NCBI RefSeq assembly: GCF_033366695.1
Contig: NZ_JAOBTQ010000001.1
Span: 7,378,001-7,442,000 of the forward strand
Direction: 5' to 3'
Length of the DNA: 64,000 nt
From: Streptomyces sp. SCL15-4
GTDB lineage: Bacteria > Actinomycetota > Actinomycetes > Streptomycetales > Streptomycetaceae
Both the position numbers and the translations under genes were made by a program. Positions within the stretch are counted from its first letter, which is position 1; every line of letters starts with the position of its first letter. This document shows, one piece after another, positions 54,094 to 63,003 of the stretch. The notes beneath the pieces are model-generated. The model was not told the DNA's origin, ran no database searches, and saw only the letters and a list, made by a program, of their open reading frames with translations.

Positions 54094-54657
54094 TCAGCCG
54101 CCGGACCGGCGGCGCAGCGCCGCCTTCTTCGCCCGGTTGCCGCAGGTGTCCATCGAGCACCAGCGCCGGGTGCCCGGCCGCGAGGTGTCCAGGAACAGCG
54201 CCCCGCACGCGGCCCCCGCGCAGTCCCGCACCCGGTCCACGGCCGGTGAGGCGACCAGGTCCAGCGCGTCCCGGGCGACGAGGGCGAGCGTGGCGCGCAC
54301 CGGATCCCCGGCGTGCCAGGCCAGCCGGCCCGAGGCGGTGAGCGCGGGGACGGGCACGGGATGGGCGGCGGCCTCGTTGACGAGGGCCCGCGTCGCCGCG
54401 TCCGGTCTCCCGCCGGAGCGGGCGGCACCGATCAGCCGGTGGATCGCCTCGCGCAGCTCATGAGCCGTACGCACCAGGGCGGGCGTCGCGTCGCCGGCCC
54501 CGGCGGGACAGGGGCCGCACTGCCGCACCCAGGCGGCCAGGGCCTCGGCGTCGGGCAACTCCTCCACCGCCTCGGCCGTACCCCGGAAGCGCAGGGTCCG
54601 GGCGAAGTCCAGACACAGGCGTCCCGAGCCCTGGCGGAAGCGGATGGTCGTCGGCAC
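54094..54657 (-). CDS. CGNR zinc-finger/ABATE-domain regulator
   Basis: 187 residues. N-terminal ABATE-like domain (SGRLCLDFARTLRFRG) and C-terminal CGNR finger with Cys pairs in CAGAAC and CSMDTCGNRAKKAALRRR, which bind zinc and DNA. Such proteins act as local repressors. Divergent from an MFS exporter with operators at 54677-54721. Confidence 0.85.
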   Translation of the reverse strand: MPTTIRFRQGSGRLCLDFARTLRFRGTAEAVEELPDAEALAAWVRQCGPCPAGAGDATPALVRTAHELREAIHRLIGAARSGGRPDAATRALVNEAAAHPVPVPALTASGRLAWHAGDPVRATLALVARDALDLVASPAVDRVRDCAGAACGALFLDTSRPGTRRWCSMDTCGNRAKKAALRRRSGG

Positions 54658-54676
54658 CCTCTCACCCTACACAGGA

Positions 54677-54721
54677 GAACCGGTTTGACTGGTACCGTGC
54701 GGGAACCGTTCAAACCGGTTC
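54677..54721. promoter_or_regulatory. Inverted pair of AACCGGTT operators
   Basis: GAACCGGTTTGA (54677-54688) and TCAAACCGGTTC (54710-54721) are exact reverse complements; each includes the perfect palindrome AACCGGTT. They lie 20 and 17 bp from the divergent CGNR and MFS starts, an arrangement typical of a local repressor. Confidence 0.7.
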
Positions 54722-54737
54722 CTGGAGAGGTGACCGC

Positions 54738-55970
54738 GTGTCCGCGTCCCCCGCACCGTCCGCCCCGCCCCGCCGGGTGATCCTCGCGCTGGCGCTCGCC
54801 TGCGGAGTGAGCGTCGCCACCATCTACTTCCCCCAGGCCATCAGCGCGCTGATCGCCGCCGACCTGCGCGTCTCGGCGGGCGAGGCGGCCCTCGTCGTGA
54901 CCGCGGCCCAGTTCGGCTACGCGGCCGGCATCTTCCTGCTGGTCCCGCTCGGCGACCGGCTGCCGCACCGCCGGCTGATCGTCACGCTGCTCGCGCTGAC
55001 CGCGGCGGGGCTGCTCGCCGCCGGCGCCGCGCCGACCCTGCCCGTCCTCGTCGCCGCGAGCGCCGCCACCGGCATCACCACCGTCGTCCCGCAGATCATC
55101 ATCCCGATGACCGCCGGGCTCGTGCCCGCCGAACGGCGCGGCGCCGTCACCGGCACACTGCTCAGCGGACTCATCGGCGGCATCCTGCTGGCCCGGACCT
55201 TCGGCGGCACCCTCGGCGAGTGGCTGGGCTGGCGCGCCCCCTACCTCGTCGCCGCCGCCCTGATCCTCACCCTCGCGCTGCTGCTCGCCCGCGTGGTGCC
55301 GGACACCACACCCACCTCCCGCCAGCCGTATCCCGCGCTGATATCCGCCCCGCTGCGCCTGCTGCGCGAGGAACCCGACCTGCGGCGCTCCTGCCTCTAC
55401 CAGGCGACCGTCTTCGCCGGCTTCAGCGCCGCCTGGACCGCGCTCACCCTCCTGGTGACCGGGCCGGCCTACGGCATGGGTGCCCAGACCGTGGGCGTGC
55501 TCGGGCTCGTGGGTGCCGCGAGCATGTTCTGCACCCCCGTCGCCGGGCGCGTGGCCGACCGCCGGGGACCGGACGCGGTGAGCCTGTGGTGTCTGCTCGG
55601 GGCGATCGGCTCGGCGGGAGTGCTGGTCCTCGGCGGCACGGGCGGCACCGCCGGGCTGGTGGTGCTGGCCGCCGGCATGCTGCTCCTCGACGTGGCCGTG
55701 CAGGGCGGCCAGGTCGCCAACCAGGCCCGCAACTTCGCCCTCCGCCCGGACGCCCGGGCCCGGATCAACACCGCCTACATGACGTGCGCGTTCCTCGGCG
55801 GCAGCGCCGGGTCCTGGCTCGGGGTGCGGGCGTACGACGGGCTGGGCTGGCCGGCGGTGACGGCACTGGTGGCCCTGCTGGCCGCGCTCGCGCTGACCCG
55901 GCACCTGACCAGGCCCCGGGTGCCGGCCGTACCGGCCGAGGACGCGGTGACACCGAGCAAGGTGCTGTGA
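54738..55970 (+). CDS. MFS transporter (probable efflux)
   Basis: 410 residues with about twelve transmembrane helices and the MFS loop LVPLGDRLPHRRLI between helices 2 and 3. Near helix 5, GLIGGILLARTFGG resembles the GP-rich drug/H+ antiporter motif. GTG start after GGAGAGG. Divergently paired with the CGNR regulator, so likely induced by its ligand. Substrate unknown. Confidence 0.88.
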   Translation: MSASPAPSAPPRRVILALALACGVSVATIYFPQAISALIAADLRVSAGEAALVVTAAQFGYAAGIFLLVPLGDRLPHRRLIVTLLALTAAGLLAAGAAPTLPVLVAASAATGITTVVPQIIIPMTAGLVPAERRGAVTGTLLSGLIGGILLARTFGGTLGEWLGWRAPYLVAAALILTLALLLARVVPDTTPTSRQPYPALISAPLRLLREEPDLRRSCLYQATVFAGFSAAWTALTLLVTGPAYGMGAQTVGVLGLVGAASMFCTPVAGRVADRRGPDAVSLWCLLGAIGSAGVLVLGGTGGTAGLVVLAAGMLLLDVAVQGGQVANQARNFALRPDARARINTAYMTCAFLGGSAGSWLGVRAYDGLGWPAVTALVALLAALALTRHLTRPRVPAVPAEDAVTPSKVL

Positions 55971-56026
55971 GGCGGAGCCCGCAGCGCGCCGCCTCCGCCG
56001 CGCTCGTCCCTCTCGCCGGCCCGGCC

Positions 56027-57331
56027 CTATCCGTCGTCCCGGGGCCGCAGGTCCACGATCCGGCGGATCTTGCCCACCGACCGCTCCAGCGACTCCGGTT
56101 CCACGATCTCCACGTCCACCGACACCCCGATGCCGTCCTTGACCGCCGCGACGATGGCCCGGGCCGCCGCCTCCCGCACCTCCGCCGGGGCGTCCGGGCG
56201 GGCCTCGGCCCGGACCGTCAGGGCGTCGAGGCGGCCCTCCCGGGTCAGACGCAGCTGGAAGTGCGGTGCCACCCCGGGCGTGCGCAGCACGATCTCCTCG
56301 ATCTGGGTCGGGAAGAGGTTCACCCCGCGCAGGATCACCATGTCGTCACTGCGCCCGGTGATCCGCTCCATCCGCCGGAACACCCGGGCCGTGCCCGGCA
56401 GCAGCCGGGTCAGGTCCCGCGTCCGGTACCGGACGATCGGCATGGCCTCCTTGGTCAGCGAGGTGAACACCAGCTCGCCCCGCTCGCCCTCCGGCAGCAC
56501 CTCGCCGGTGACCGGGTCCACGATCTCCGGGTAGAAGTGGTCCTCCCACACATGCAAACCGTCCTTGGTCTCCGCGCACTCCTGCGCGACACCCGGACCG
56601 ATCACCTCGGACAGCCCGTAGATGTCGACGGCGTCGATCGCGCACCGCTCCTCGATCTCCCGCCGCATCGGCTCGGTCCAGGGCTCGGCCCCGAAGACGC
56701 CCACCCGCAGCGAGGTGCTCCGCGGGTCCACGCCCTGCCGCTCGAACTCGTCCAGCAGGGTGAGCATGTAGGACGGGGTCACCATGATGACGGACGGTTC
56801 CAGGTCCAGGATCAGCCGCACCTGCCGGGCCGTCATGCCGCCGGACGCGGGGACGACCGTACAGCCCAGGCGCTCGGCGCCGTAGTGGGCGCCGAGCCCT
56901 CCGGTGAACAGCCCGTAGCCGTAGGCCACATGGACGACATCGCCGGGCCGGCCGCCGGCCGCCCGGATCGAGCGGGCCACCAGGTCGGCCCACAGGGAAA
57001 GGTCGCGGTCGGTGTAGCCGACCACCGTGGGTCGGCCCGTGGTGCCACTGGAGGCGTGCAGCCGGCGGATCCTCTCCCGGGGGACGGCGAACATGCCGTA
57101 CGGGTAGTTCGCCCGGAGGTCGGCCTTGGTCGTGAAGGGAAACCGGGCCAGGTCGGCGAGCGTACGGCAGTCCTCCGGGCGGACACCGGCCCGGTCGAAG
57201 GACTCCCGGTAGAACGGCACGTGCTCGTACGCGTGCCGCAGCGAGGCACGCAGCCGCTCCAGCTGGAGTGCCCGCAGCTCCTCGGCCCCGAGCCGTTCGC
57301 CCGCGTCCAGCAGATCCGCCACATCCGTCAT
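56027..57331 (-). CDS. paaK: Phenylacetate-CoA ligase
   Basis: Activates phenylacetate or a related aromatic acid as CoA thioester. 434 residues, with SSGTTGRPTVVGYT (94-107), YGYGLFTGGLGAHYGAERLG, DIYGLSEVIGPGVAQEC and DDMVILRGVNLFPTQIEE, the PaaK pattern rather than that of FadD. ATG 57331 after GGGAGAC. The rest of the paa pathway is not in the window. Confidence 0.92.
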   Translation of the reverse strand: MTDVADLLDAGERLGAEELRALQLERLRASLRHAYEHVPFYRESFDRAGVRPEDCRTLADLARFPFTTKADLRANYPYGMFAVPRERIRRLHASSGTTGRPTVVGYTDRDLSLWADLVARSIRAAGGRPGDVVHVAYGYGLFTGGLGAHYGAERLGCTVVPASGGMTARQVRLILDLEPSVIMVTPSYMLTLLDEFERQGVDPRSTSLRVGVFGAEPWTEPMRREIEERCAIDAVDIYGLSEVIGPGVAQECAETKDGLHVWEDHFYPEIVDPVTGEVLPEGERGELVFTSLTKEAMPIVRYRTRDLTRLLPGTARVFRRMERITGRSDDMVILRGVNLFPTQIEEIVLRTPGVAPHFQLRLTREGRLDALTVRAEARPDAPAEVREAAARAIVAAVKDGIGVSVDVEIVEPESLERSVGKIRRIVDLRPRDDG

Positions 57332-58028
57332 GGGACGTCTCCCTAGCCAGCCACACATTCCGGACGACCGATCATTCGGTCGTTGTTGCTGCGGCAAGTA
57401 ATTCAGGCCACCCGGGCTCCGGGCAAGAGGCCGACGGAATTTTCCCGACACCGCACGCCGGAGAGCCGGCCCCGGCCCGGCCCGCACGCCACGGGCTCGG
57501 ATGGCGCGTCCTGGCCGGCCCGTGCGCGCGGCGCGGGCTCCACACCGCCGCACCGCACGCCCCGTCCAGTTCCCAGGCGGTGATCCCGCGCCGCTCCCCG
57601 CGCCTCGGCGCCGTCGGCGGCTCCACCGCACGCGTCGCCGCGCACCCGAACGCCGCCCGCGTCCACCGCACGGTTCTCATCCTCGCCTTCGACAAACAGT
57701 CCGAGTCCCACCGCGATGTGCGGCCTGCGGCGCCACCGACACCATCGGCGCCGCGCGGGCCGCAAGCCCACCGGGGCCGGGACGACGGCACTCGACGGGA
57801 CCTGGCCGCCGCCAGGCCCGGCGGCGTGCTCCGCGCCGACCCCATCGGTGCCTCCGGCCCGATCCGCTCCGCCGGGGCCGCCTTCCGGATGTCCGTCCAC
57901 GCGGCTCCCGGGTTCCGAACCCCCGGCTCCTGACGGCCCGCCGCGAAGATCGCCCCCGTGTGCCCTGTCCGCCGTGGCGGCCGGTCGCTAGGCTGACCCG
58001 CGGACGACGAACCGGGAGGAGCACGGAC
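57332..58028. other. 697-bp region upstream of paaK and the DUF397 gene
   Basis: Only the operator at 57365-57382 was recognised. The remaining 645 bp is open in several frames but Arg/Pro/Ala-rich without motifs. DUF397 genes usually follow an XRE regulator; no sign of one, intact or decayed, was found. Confidence 0.45.
57365..57382. promoter_or_regulatory. TetR/PaaR-type operator upstream of paaK
   Basis: CGACCGATCATTCGGTCG is a perfect 18-bp palindrome with 7-bp arms (CGACCGA/TCGGTCG) and a TCAT centre, 34 bp upstream of the paaK ATG. TetR regulators of phenylacetate genes recognise ACCGA-type palindromes. Confidence 0.65.
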
Positions 58029-58271
58029 GTGGCCGAGAGCACCACCCAGCACAAGCCGCTCGCGGGCTGGGACAAGCCGGAGCTGGACCTCAGCAAGGCC
58101 GAGTGGCAGTCCAGCAGCCGAGGGCTGGGCGATGTCCAGATCGCCTTCGTCGAGGGCTTCATCGCGATGCGCAACAGCGACCGGCCGGAGAGCCCGTCCC
58201 TGATCTTCACCCCCGCCGAATGGGGCGCCTTCGTCTCCGGCGCGCGCGAAGGCGAGTTCGATCTCACCTGA
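58029..58271 (+). CDS. DUF397 protein
   Basis: 80 residues. Core VQIAFVEGFIAMRNSDRPES with LIFTPAEWGAFVSGAREGEF is the DUF397 pattern, small proteins often acting beside XRE regulators in Streptomyces development. This one is solitary and lacks the usual N-terminal WRKSSYS motif (here EWQSSSRG). GTG 58029 follows GGGAGGAG. Confidence 0.85.
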   Translation: MAESTTQHKPLAGWDKPELDLSKAEWQSSSRGLGDVQIAFVEGFIAMRNSDRPESPSLIFTPAEWGAFVSGAREGEFDLT

Positions 58272-58387
58272 ACCGGGGGTGTTCCGCGCGGATTTCCGGA
58301 CACGCGGCCGGCAGCGCCCCACCGGGGACCGGACCTGAGCCAGGCTGGCCCCTGCACGGGGAAGGTCGCCTTCCGGAGGTGAGAAGG

Positions 58388-59311
58388 ATGAACGCTGCGC
58401 CGGTCATCGCCGCGGTGGACGGTTCCGCGGACAGCCTGCGCGCCCTGGACTGGGCCCTGGACGCCGCCCGCCGCCGCGCGGCACCGCTGCGCGTGGTGCA
58501 CGTACGGCAGTACGCCGCCTGGGGTCAGGCCGGCGTCCTGGTCGCCGGACCGCCCGGCGCCGAGGACGATCCGGTGCTGGACGAGGTGCGCGCCCGCCTC
58601 GGGGACCACGCCGGGCAACCGGCCGTGGAGTACGTGACCCTGGAGGGCGTGCCCGGCGCCGTCCTGCCCGAACTGGGCGACGACGCCCAGCTGTTGGTGC
58701 TCGGCTCCCGGGGCCGCGGCGGGTTCGCCAGCCTGCTGCTCGGCTCCAACGGCCTCGCCGCCGCCCGGGACGCCGGATGCCCCGTGGTCGTCGTCCCGCC
58801 GCCCGGCCGCGAGGTGCACGGAGAGGGTCCCGCCGAACCCGGACCCCGGGTCGTCGCCGGACTGCACGCCGACAGCCCCGACGACGGCGTCCTCGCCTTC
58901 GCCTTCGCCGAGGCCGCCCGGCGCCACGCACGGCTCCAGGTCGTCGCCGCCTACCCCTGGCCGGCGCAGACCTGGTCCGCGCCCGGCCAGCCGCTGCCGC
59001 CCCTGGTCGACGAGGAGGCCGTCGCGGACGAGACCCGCGCCCTCGCCGACGGCTTCCTCGCCCCGCACCGCGAGCGGCACCCCGAAGTGCGCGCGGACGC
59101 CGAGGCGTTGCCCGGCGACGCGGCCGGCCATCTGGTCGCCGCCTCCAGGGACGCCGAACTGGTCGTGGTCGGCCGGCACCGGCGGCGCCTGCTCGCCCCG
59201 GCCCGCATGATGGGCTCGGTCACCCAGGCCGTACTGCTGCACGCGGCGAGCCCCGTCGCGGTGGTACCGCCGGCCCCGCACCCGGAACCGGACCGGGAAA
59301 CGGCGCCCTAG
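58388..59311 (+). CDS. Tandem universal stress protein
   Basis: 307 residues with two Usp domains (about 5-140 and 155-290). Each ends in the ATP-binding G-x2-G-x9-G-(S/T) type stretch: GSRGRGGFASLLLGSNGLA in the first and GRHRRRLLAPARMMGSVTQA in the second. Starts DGSADSLRALDWALDAARR. Typical stress-induced cytosolic protein. ATG 58388 with GGAGGTGAG. Confidence 0.92.
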   Translation: MNAAPVIAAVDGSADSLRALDWALDAARRRAAPLRVVHVRQYAAWGQAGVLVAGPPGAEDDPVLDEVRARLGDHAGQPAVEYVTLEGVPGAVLPELGDDAQLLVLGSRGRGGFASLLLGSNGLAAARDAGCPVVVVPPPGREVHGEGPAEPGPRVVAGLHADSPDDGVLAFAFAEAARRHARLQVVAAYPWPAQTWSAPGQPLPPLVDEEAVADETRALADGFLAPHRERHPEVRADAEALPGDAAGHLVAASRDAELVVVGRHRRRLLAPARMMGSVTQAVLLHAASPVAVVPPAPHPEPDRETAP

Positions 59312-59329
59312 GTGTGCTGTCCCGGGACG

Positions 59330-59404
59330 TAGGGCCTGTCTGACAATGCCCGTCTGCCGCGCGACGCCCTTCGGGCGACGACGCGCATGGTCAGACAGGC
59401 CTTA
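59330..59404. repeat. 75-bp imperfect palindrome, MITE-like
   Basis: GGCCTGTCTGACAATGC (59333-59349) and GCATGGTCAGACAGGCC (59385-59401) pair in 16 of 17 positions; pairing extends to 59330 and 59404 through one G-T. A GCCC-TTCG-GGGC-like hairpin lies in the middle. It starts 19 bp after the Usp stop. It could be a small transposon-derived element or a strong terminator. No transposase. Confidence 0.6.
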
Positions 59405-59580
59405 GCAGGCCGCACCGCGCTCCGCAATCCCTCCGGCGCCGACTGACGCTCCGCCGGCTGTGGGGCGCGACGCCATGGTGCCCGGACACACCCGAACCTA
59501 AGGTTCCGCCACCCCGCCGCTCCCGGCGCCGCCCGCGCCCGGAACCGGCCGGGGCCCGTGTGTCCACCGAAGGAGCCGTC

Positions 59581-60846
59581 ATGCCCCTGCCCCCGCGACC
59601 CGGAGCACCCGTGGCACCCGGAGCGCGACCCCGCGCCCGTCTGCTGCCCCGCCTGCTCGCCGTCCTCGCCGTCGTCCTCGGCACCGTCCTCGCCGGCCCC
59701 GCGCCCCGGGCCGACGCCGCCGTCACGCTCACCAGAGTGAACGACTTCGGATCCAACCCCGGAGCCCTCACCATGTACGTGTACCGGCCCGCGACCCTGC
59801 CGGTCCGCCCACCGGTCGTGGTGGCCCTGCACGGCTGCACCCAGAACGCCCAGGTCTACGCCGACAACTCCGGACTGCCCCGGCTCGCCGACCAGGACGG
59901 CTTCCTGCTGGTGTTCGCCGAGACCGGCACCGCCAACAACGCGAACAAGTGCTTCAACTGGTTCCAGTCCGGCGACAACCGGCGCGGCCAGGGCGAGGCG
60001 CTGTCCGTCCGCCAGATGGTGAGCCACGCCGTCACCGCCTACGGCGCCGACCCGGGCCGCGTCCACGTCACCGGCCTGTCCGCCGGCGGCGCCATGACCG
60101 CGGTCATGCTCGCCACCTACCCCGACGTCTTCGCCGCGGGCGCGATCGTCGCCGGCCTGCCCTACGACTGCACCAAGGACAACAGCCCCTACACCTGCAT
60201 GAACCCCGGCGTCGACCGGAGCCCCGCCGACTGGGCCCGGCGAGTGCGCGACGCCCACCCCTCGTACACCGGGCCCTGGCCGCGCACGGCCATCTGGTAC
60301 GGCGACCGGGACACCACCGTCGTACCGCGCAACGCCACCGAACTGCGCGACCAGTGGACGGCCCTGCACGGCCTGTCCCAGACGCCCACCCGCACCAGGG
60401 CCATCGGGCCGGACGCCACCCGGCAGGACCAGTACCTGGCCGCCGACGGCACCGTGGCCGTCGAGGTCGACCAGGTCCCCGGCATCGGCCACGGCACCCC
60501 GGTCGACCCCGGAACCGGCGGCGAACAGTGCGGCGGCACCGGCGCCCCCTACTTCCTCGACTCCATCTGCTCCAGCCGCTGGATCGCCCGCTTCTTCGGC
60601 CTGGACACCACCGACCCGGGCGACCCCGGCCCCGGCGACCCCGATCCCGGCGACCCCGGCACCGCCGCATGCTGGACGGCGAGCAACTACGCCCACGTCC
60701 AGGCGGGACGGGCCACCGTGGGCGGCGGCTACACCTACGCCGTCGGCTCCGGCCAGAACATGGGCCTGTACAACACGTTCGTCACCCACACCCTGAAGGA
60801 ATCACCCACGGGCTACTACACCCTCGCCGACAGCGGCTGCCCCTGA
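59581..60846 (+). CDS. Secreted PHB-depolymerase-type esterase
   Basis: 421 residues. Signal peptide to about 47. Alpha/beta hydrolase with oxyanion HGCTQN (84-89), nucleophile GLSAGG (Ser167), and late Asp/His in YGDRDTTV and GIGHG, the esterase_phb pattern (LpqC family). A Gly/Asp/Pro linker (about 345-357, DPGDPGPGDPDPG) leads to a small Cys-containing C-terminal domain that may bind the polymer. Substrate could be PHB, feruloyl esters or similar. ATG 59581 with GAAGGAG. Confidence 0.87.
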   Translation: MPLPPRPGAPVAPGARPRARLLPRLLAVLAVVLGTVLAGPAPRADAAVTLTRVNDFGSNPGALTMYVYRPATLPVRPPVVVALHGCTQNAQVYADNSGLPRLADQDGFLLVFAETGTANNANKCFNWFQSGDNRRGQGEALSVRQMVSHAVTAYGADPGRVHVTGLSAGGAMTAVMLATYPDVFAAGAIVAGLPYDCTKDNSPYTCMNPGVDRSPADWARRVRDAHPSYTGPWPRTAIWYGDRDTTVVPRNATELRDQWTALHGLSQTPTRTRAIGPDATRQDQYLAADGTVAVEVDQVPGIGHGTPVDPGTGGEQCGGTGAPYFLDSICSSRWIARFFGLDTTDPGDPGPGDPDPGDPGTAACWTASNYAHVQAGRATVGGGYTYAVGSGQNMGLYNTFVTHTLKESPTGYYTLADSGCP

Positions 60847-61001
60847 CCACCCGTCAGCGCCCGCACACCAGCGACCACCCCTCCACCGCCATGGTGACCG
60901 GCACCGGCGAACAGCCCGTCATCATGGCGGCCTCACACATGTCCGCAACCCCCACACCGCGCCTAACCTCCAGCGCGTCCCCAACCCGCCGGAGGAGCCG
61001 T

Positions 61002-62432
61002 ATGTTTCCGCCCCGAACAGAACACCGCGCCCGGCGCACCCCGCTCGGCGCCCTGTCACTCGCCGCCGTCTGCGCACTCCTGGCCGGCCCGGTCACCCCG
61101 GCCGGCGCGCCGCCCGCCGGCCCCGGAAGCCCGGACGCCCACTGCGCCGGACGCGCCCTGGTGCGCGTCCCCGGCGCCGCCCGCCAGCGGACCGACTGCC
61201 TGGAGGAGCTGACCACCGCCGGAACCGCCGCCACCGGCCACACCGACCCCGCCGACTACGCGGGCCTCACCCCCAAGGACCTGCCCACGCCCACCGGCGT
61301 CCCCGGCCTCCAGATCGACGGCTACTTCCCGGACACCTCCACCACCAACACCAACCACGGCTGGCACCACGACTCCCAGTTCGTGATCCGGCTGCCCGAC
61401 CACTGGAACGGCGGCCTGGTCGTCGCCGGCACTCCGGGCAACCGCGAGCAGTACGCGGGCGACCGGGCCATCGCCGACTGGGTCCTCGCCCGCGGCTACG
61501 CCTACGCCGCCACCGACAAGGGCAACACCGGCACCGCCTTCTACCGCGACGGCCGCCGGCCCGGCGACGCCATCGCCGAGTGGAACACCCGCCTCACCCA
61601 GCTCACCCGCGCCGCCCGCACCGTCGTCACCGAGCGCTACCACCGGCCCCCCGCCCGCACCCTGGCCACCGGCCTGTCCAACGGCGGCTACCTGGTGCGC
61701 TGGCAGCTGGAACACCACCCGGAGCTGTATGACGGCGGCGTCGACTGGGAAGGCACCCTCTGGCGCGCCGACGGCCCCCACCCGCTCACCTTCCTGCCGG
61801 CCGCCCTGCGCCACTACCCGGACTACGCCGCCGGCGGCCCCCGGGCCGCCGAGGCCGCGGCGGCCCTGCACCGGGCCGGCTACCCGGCCGGCTCCGAGTT
61901 CCTGTGGCCGTACCACCATCAGGTCTACTGGGACCTCACCCAGCGCCTCTACCGCGAGGAACTCGACCCCGGCTACGACGGTCCCACCGAGGCGGGCACC
62001 CCCTACTGCGCCTCCGGCACCCCCGCCTGCGACGCCGACTACGCCTACGCCGAACGGCCCGCCGCCGTCCACCGCGCGGTCGGCCGCATCGGCCTCACCG
62101 GCCGCATCGGCAAACCCCTGATCACCCTCCAGGGCACCCTCGACGTACTCCTGCCGATCAGCCAGGACTCCGACGTCTACGCCCGCATGGTCCACGAGGC
62201 CGGCCGCGGTGCCCTGCTGCGCTACTACCGCATCGAGGACGGCACCCACACCGACTCCCTCGCCGACGCCTTCCCCGGCCGGCTCCGCCCGATGGTGCCC
62301 TGCCACCGCGCCGCCTTCACCGCCCTGGAGCGCTGGCTCGCCGGAACGGGCCGCCCGCCCGCCGACCGCACGGTCGCCCGCCCGGCCGGAGCGGACCCCG
62401 CCACCCTGCTCACCAGCTGCCCCCTGCGCTAG
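61002..62432 (+). CDS. Secreted tannase/3HB-oligomer-hydrolase-like esterase
   Basis: 476 residues. Signal peptide to about 38. GLSNGGYLVRWQLE (224-237) is the nucleophile elbow, with acid residue in GTLDVLLP and His in EDGTHTDS. Several Cys suggest disulfides. Nearby family names are tannase/feruloyl esterase and D-(-)-3-hydroxybutyrate oligomer hydrolase; its place 155 bp after a PHB-depolymerase-type gene favours the latter. ATG 61002 follows GGAGGAG. Confidence 0.75.
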   Translation: MFPPRTEHRARRTPLGALSLAAVCALLAGPVTPAGAPPAGPGSPDAHCAGRALVRVPGAARQRTDCLEELTTAGTAATGHTDPADYAGLTPKDLPTPTGVPGLQIDGYFPDTSTTNTNHGWHHDSQFVIRLPDHWNGGLVVAGTPGNREQYAGDRAIADWVLARGYAYAATDKGNTGTAFYRDGRRPGDAIAEWNTRLTQLTRAARTVVTERYHRPPARTLATGLSNGGYLVRWQLEHHPELYDGGVDWEGTLWRADGPHPLTFLPAALRHYPDYAAGGPRAAEAAAALHRAGYPAGSEFLWPYHHQVYWDLTQRLYREELDPGYDGPTEAGTPYCASGTPACDADYAYAERPAAVHRAVGRIGLTGRIGKPLITLQGTLDVLLPISQDSDVYARMVHEAGRGALLRYYRIEDGTHTDSLADAFPGRLRPMVPCHRAAFTALERWLAGTGRPPADRTVARPAGADPATLLTSCPLR

Positions 62433-62490
62433 CCGGCCTGCCCGGCGCCCGCAGGTCACCCACCGGAGCACGGGCACGTACCATGGCCGC

Positions 62491-62988
62491 ATGTCGTTCC
62501 TCCGCCGCCGCAGCGCGACCCCTGCCGGACCCGACTTCGACGTGCTGGCCATGGACCCGGGCGACTGGCCGGGCAATCTCGGCGCGGGCCTGCTGCCCGC
62601 CCCCGACGGCACCTGCCAGGGCGTCTTCCTGCGCTACGACCTGTTCGGCGGACGCGGCCCCGCCATGATCATCGGCAATCTCCCGGAGGGCTCCCCGGCC
62701 CGCGACGTCGCCGAGGACGAGATCCCCTTCGAGGTGGGCCAGCTGCTGCTGGCGCTGGAGAACGACGAGGAGGTCACCGTCGTCGGCACCGAGGACACCC
62801 CGGTGCTCCAGGGCGACAACCTCCTCATCGTGCGGCGGCTGAAGCTCTCCGAGAGCCGGATCTCCTGCGTCCAGTTCGACCGCAGCGACGGCGTCCTCGT
62901 GACCATCGCCGCCTGGGACCGGCCCATCACCGACGACCTGTACGCCCTCCTGAAGCCGCTCCCGGCGGAACTGTTCCAGCAGGGCTGA
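62491..62988 (+). CDS. Conserved protein of unknown function
   Basis: 165 residues, acidic, no signal or membrane helix. Blocks DFDVLAMDPGDWPGNLGAGL, VFLRYDLFGGRGPAMIIGNL and LSESRISCVQFDRSDGV suggest a single alpha/beta domain. Conserved-looking but no known motif. Followed within 16 bp by the convergent amidase stop. Confidence 0.7.
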   Translation: MSFLRRRSATPAGPDFDVLAMDPGDWPGNLGAGLLPAPDGTCQGVFLRYDLFGGRGPAMIIGNLPEGSPARDVAEDEIPFEVGQLLLALENDEEVTVVGTEDTPVLQGDNLLIVRRLKLSESRISCVQFDRSDGVLVTIAAWDRPITDDLYALLKPLPAELFQQG

Positions 62989-63003
62989 CACCCGTCGGCC
63001 GGC

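Noticed and set aside
57383..58028. Possible XRE partner of the DUF397 gene
   Set aside because: No helix-turn-helix pattern in any frame.
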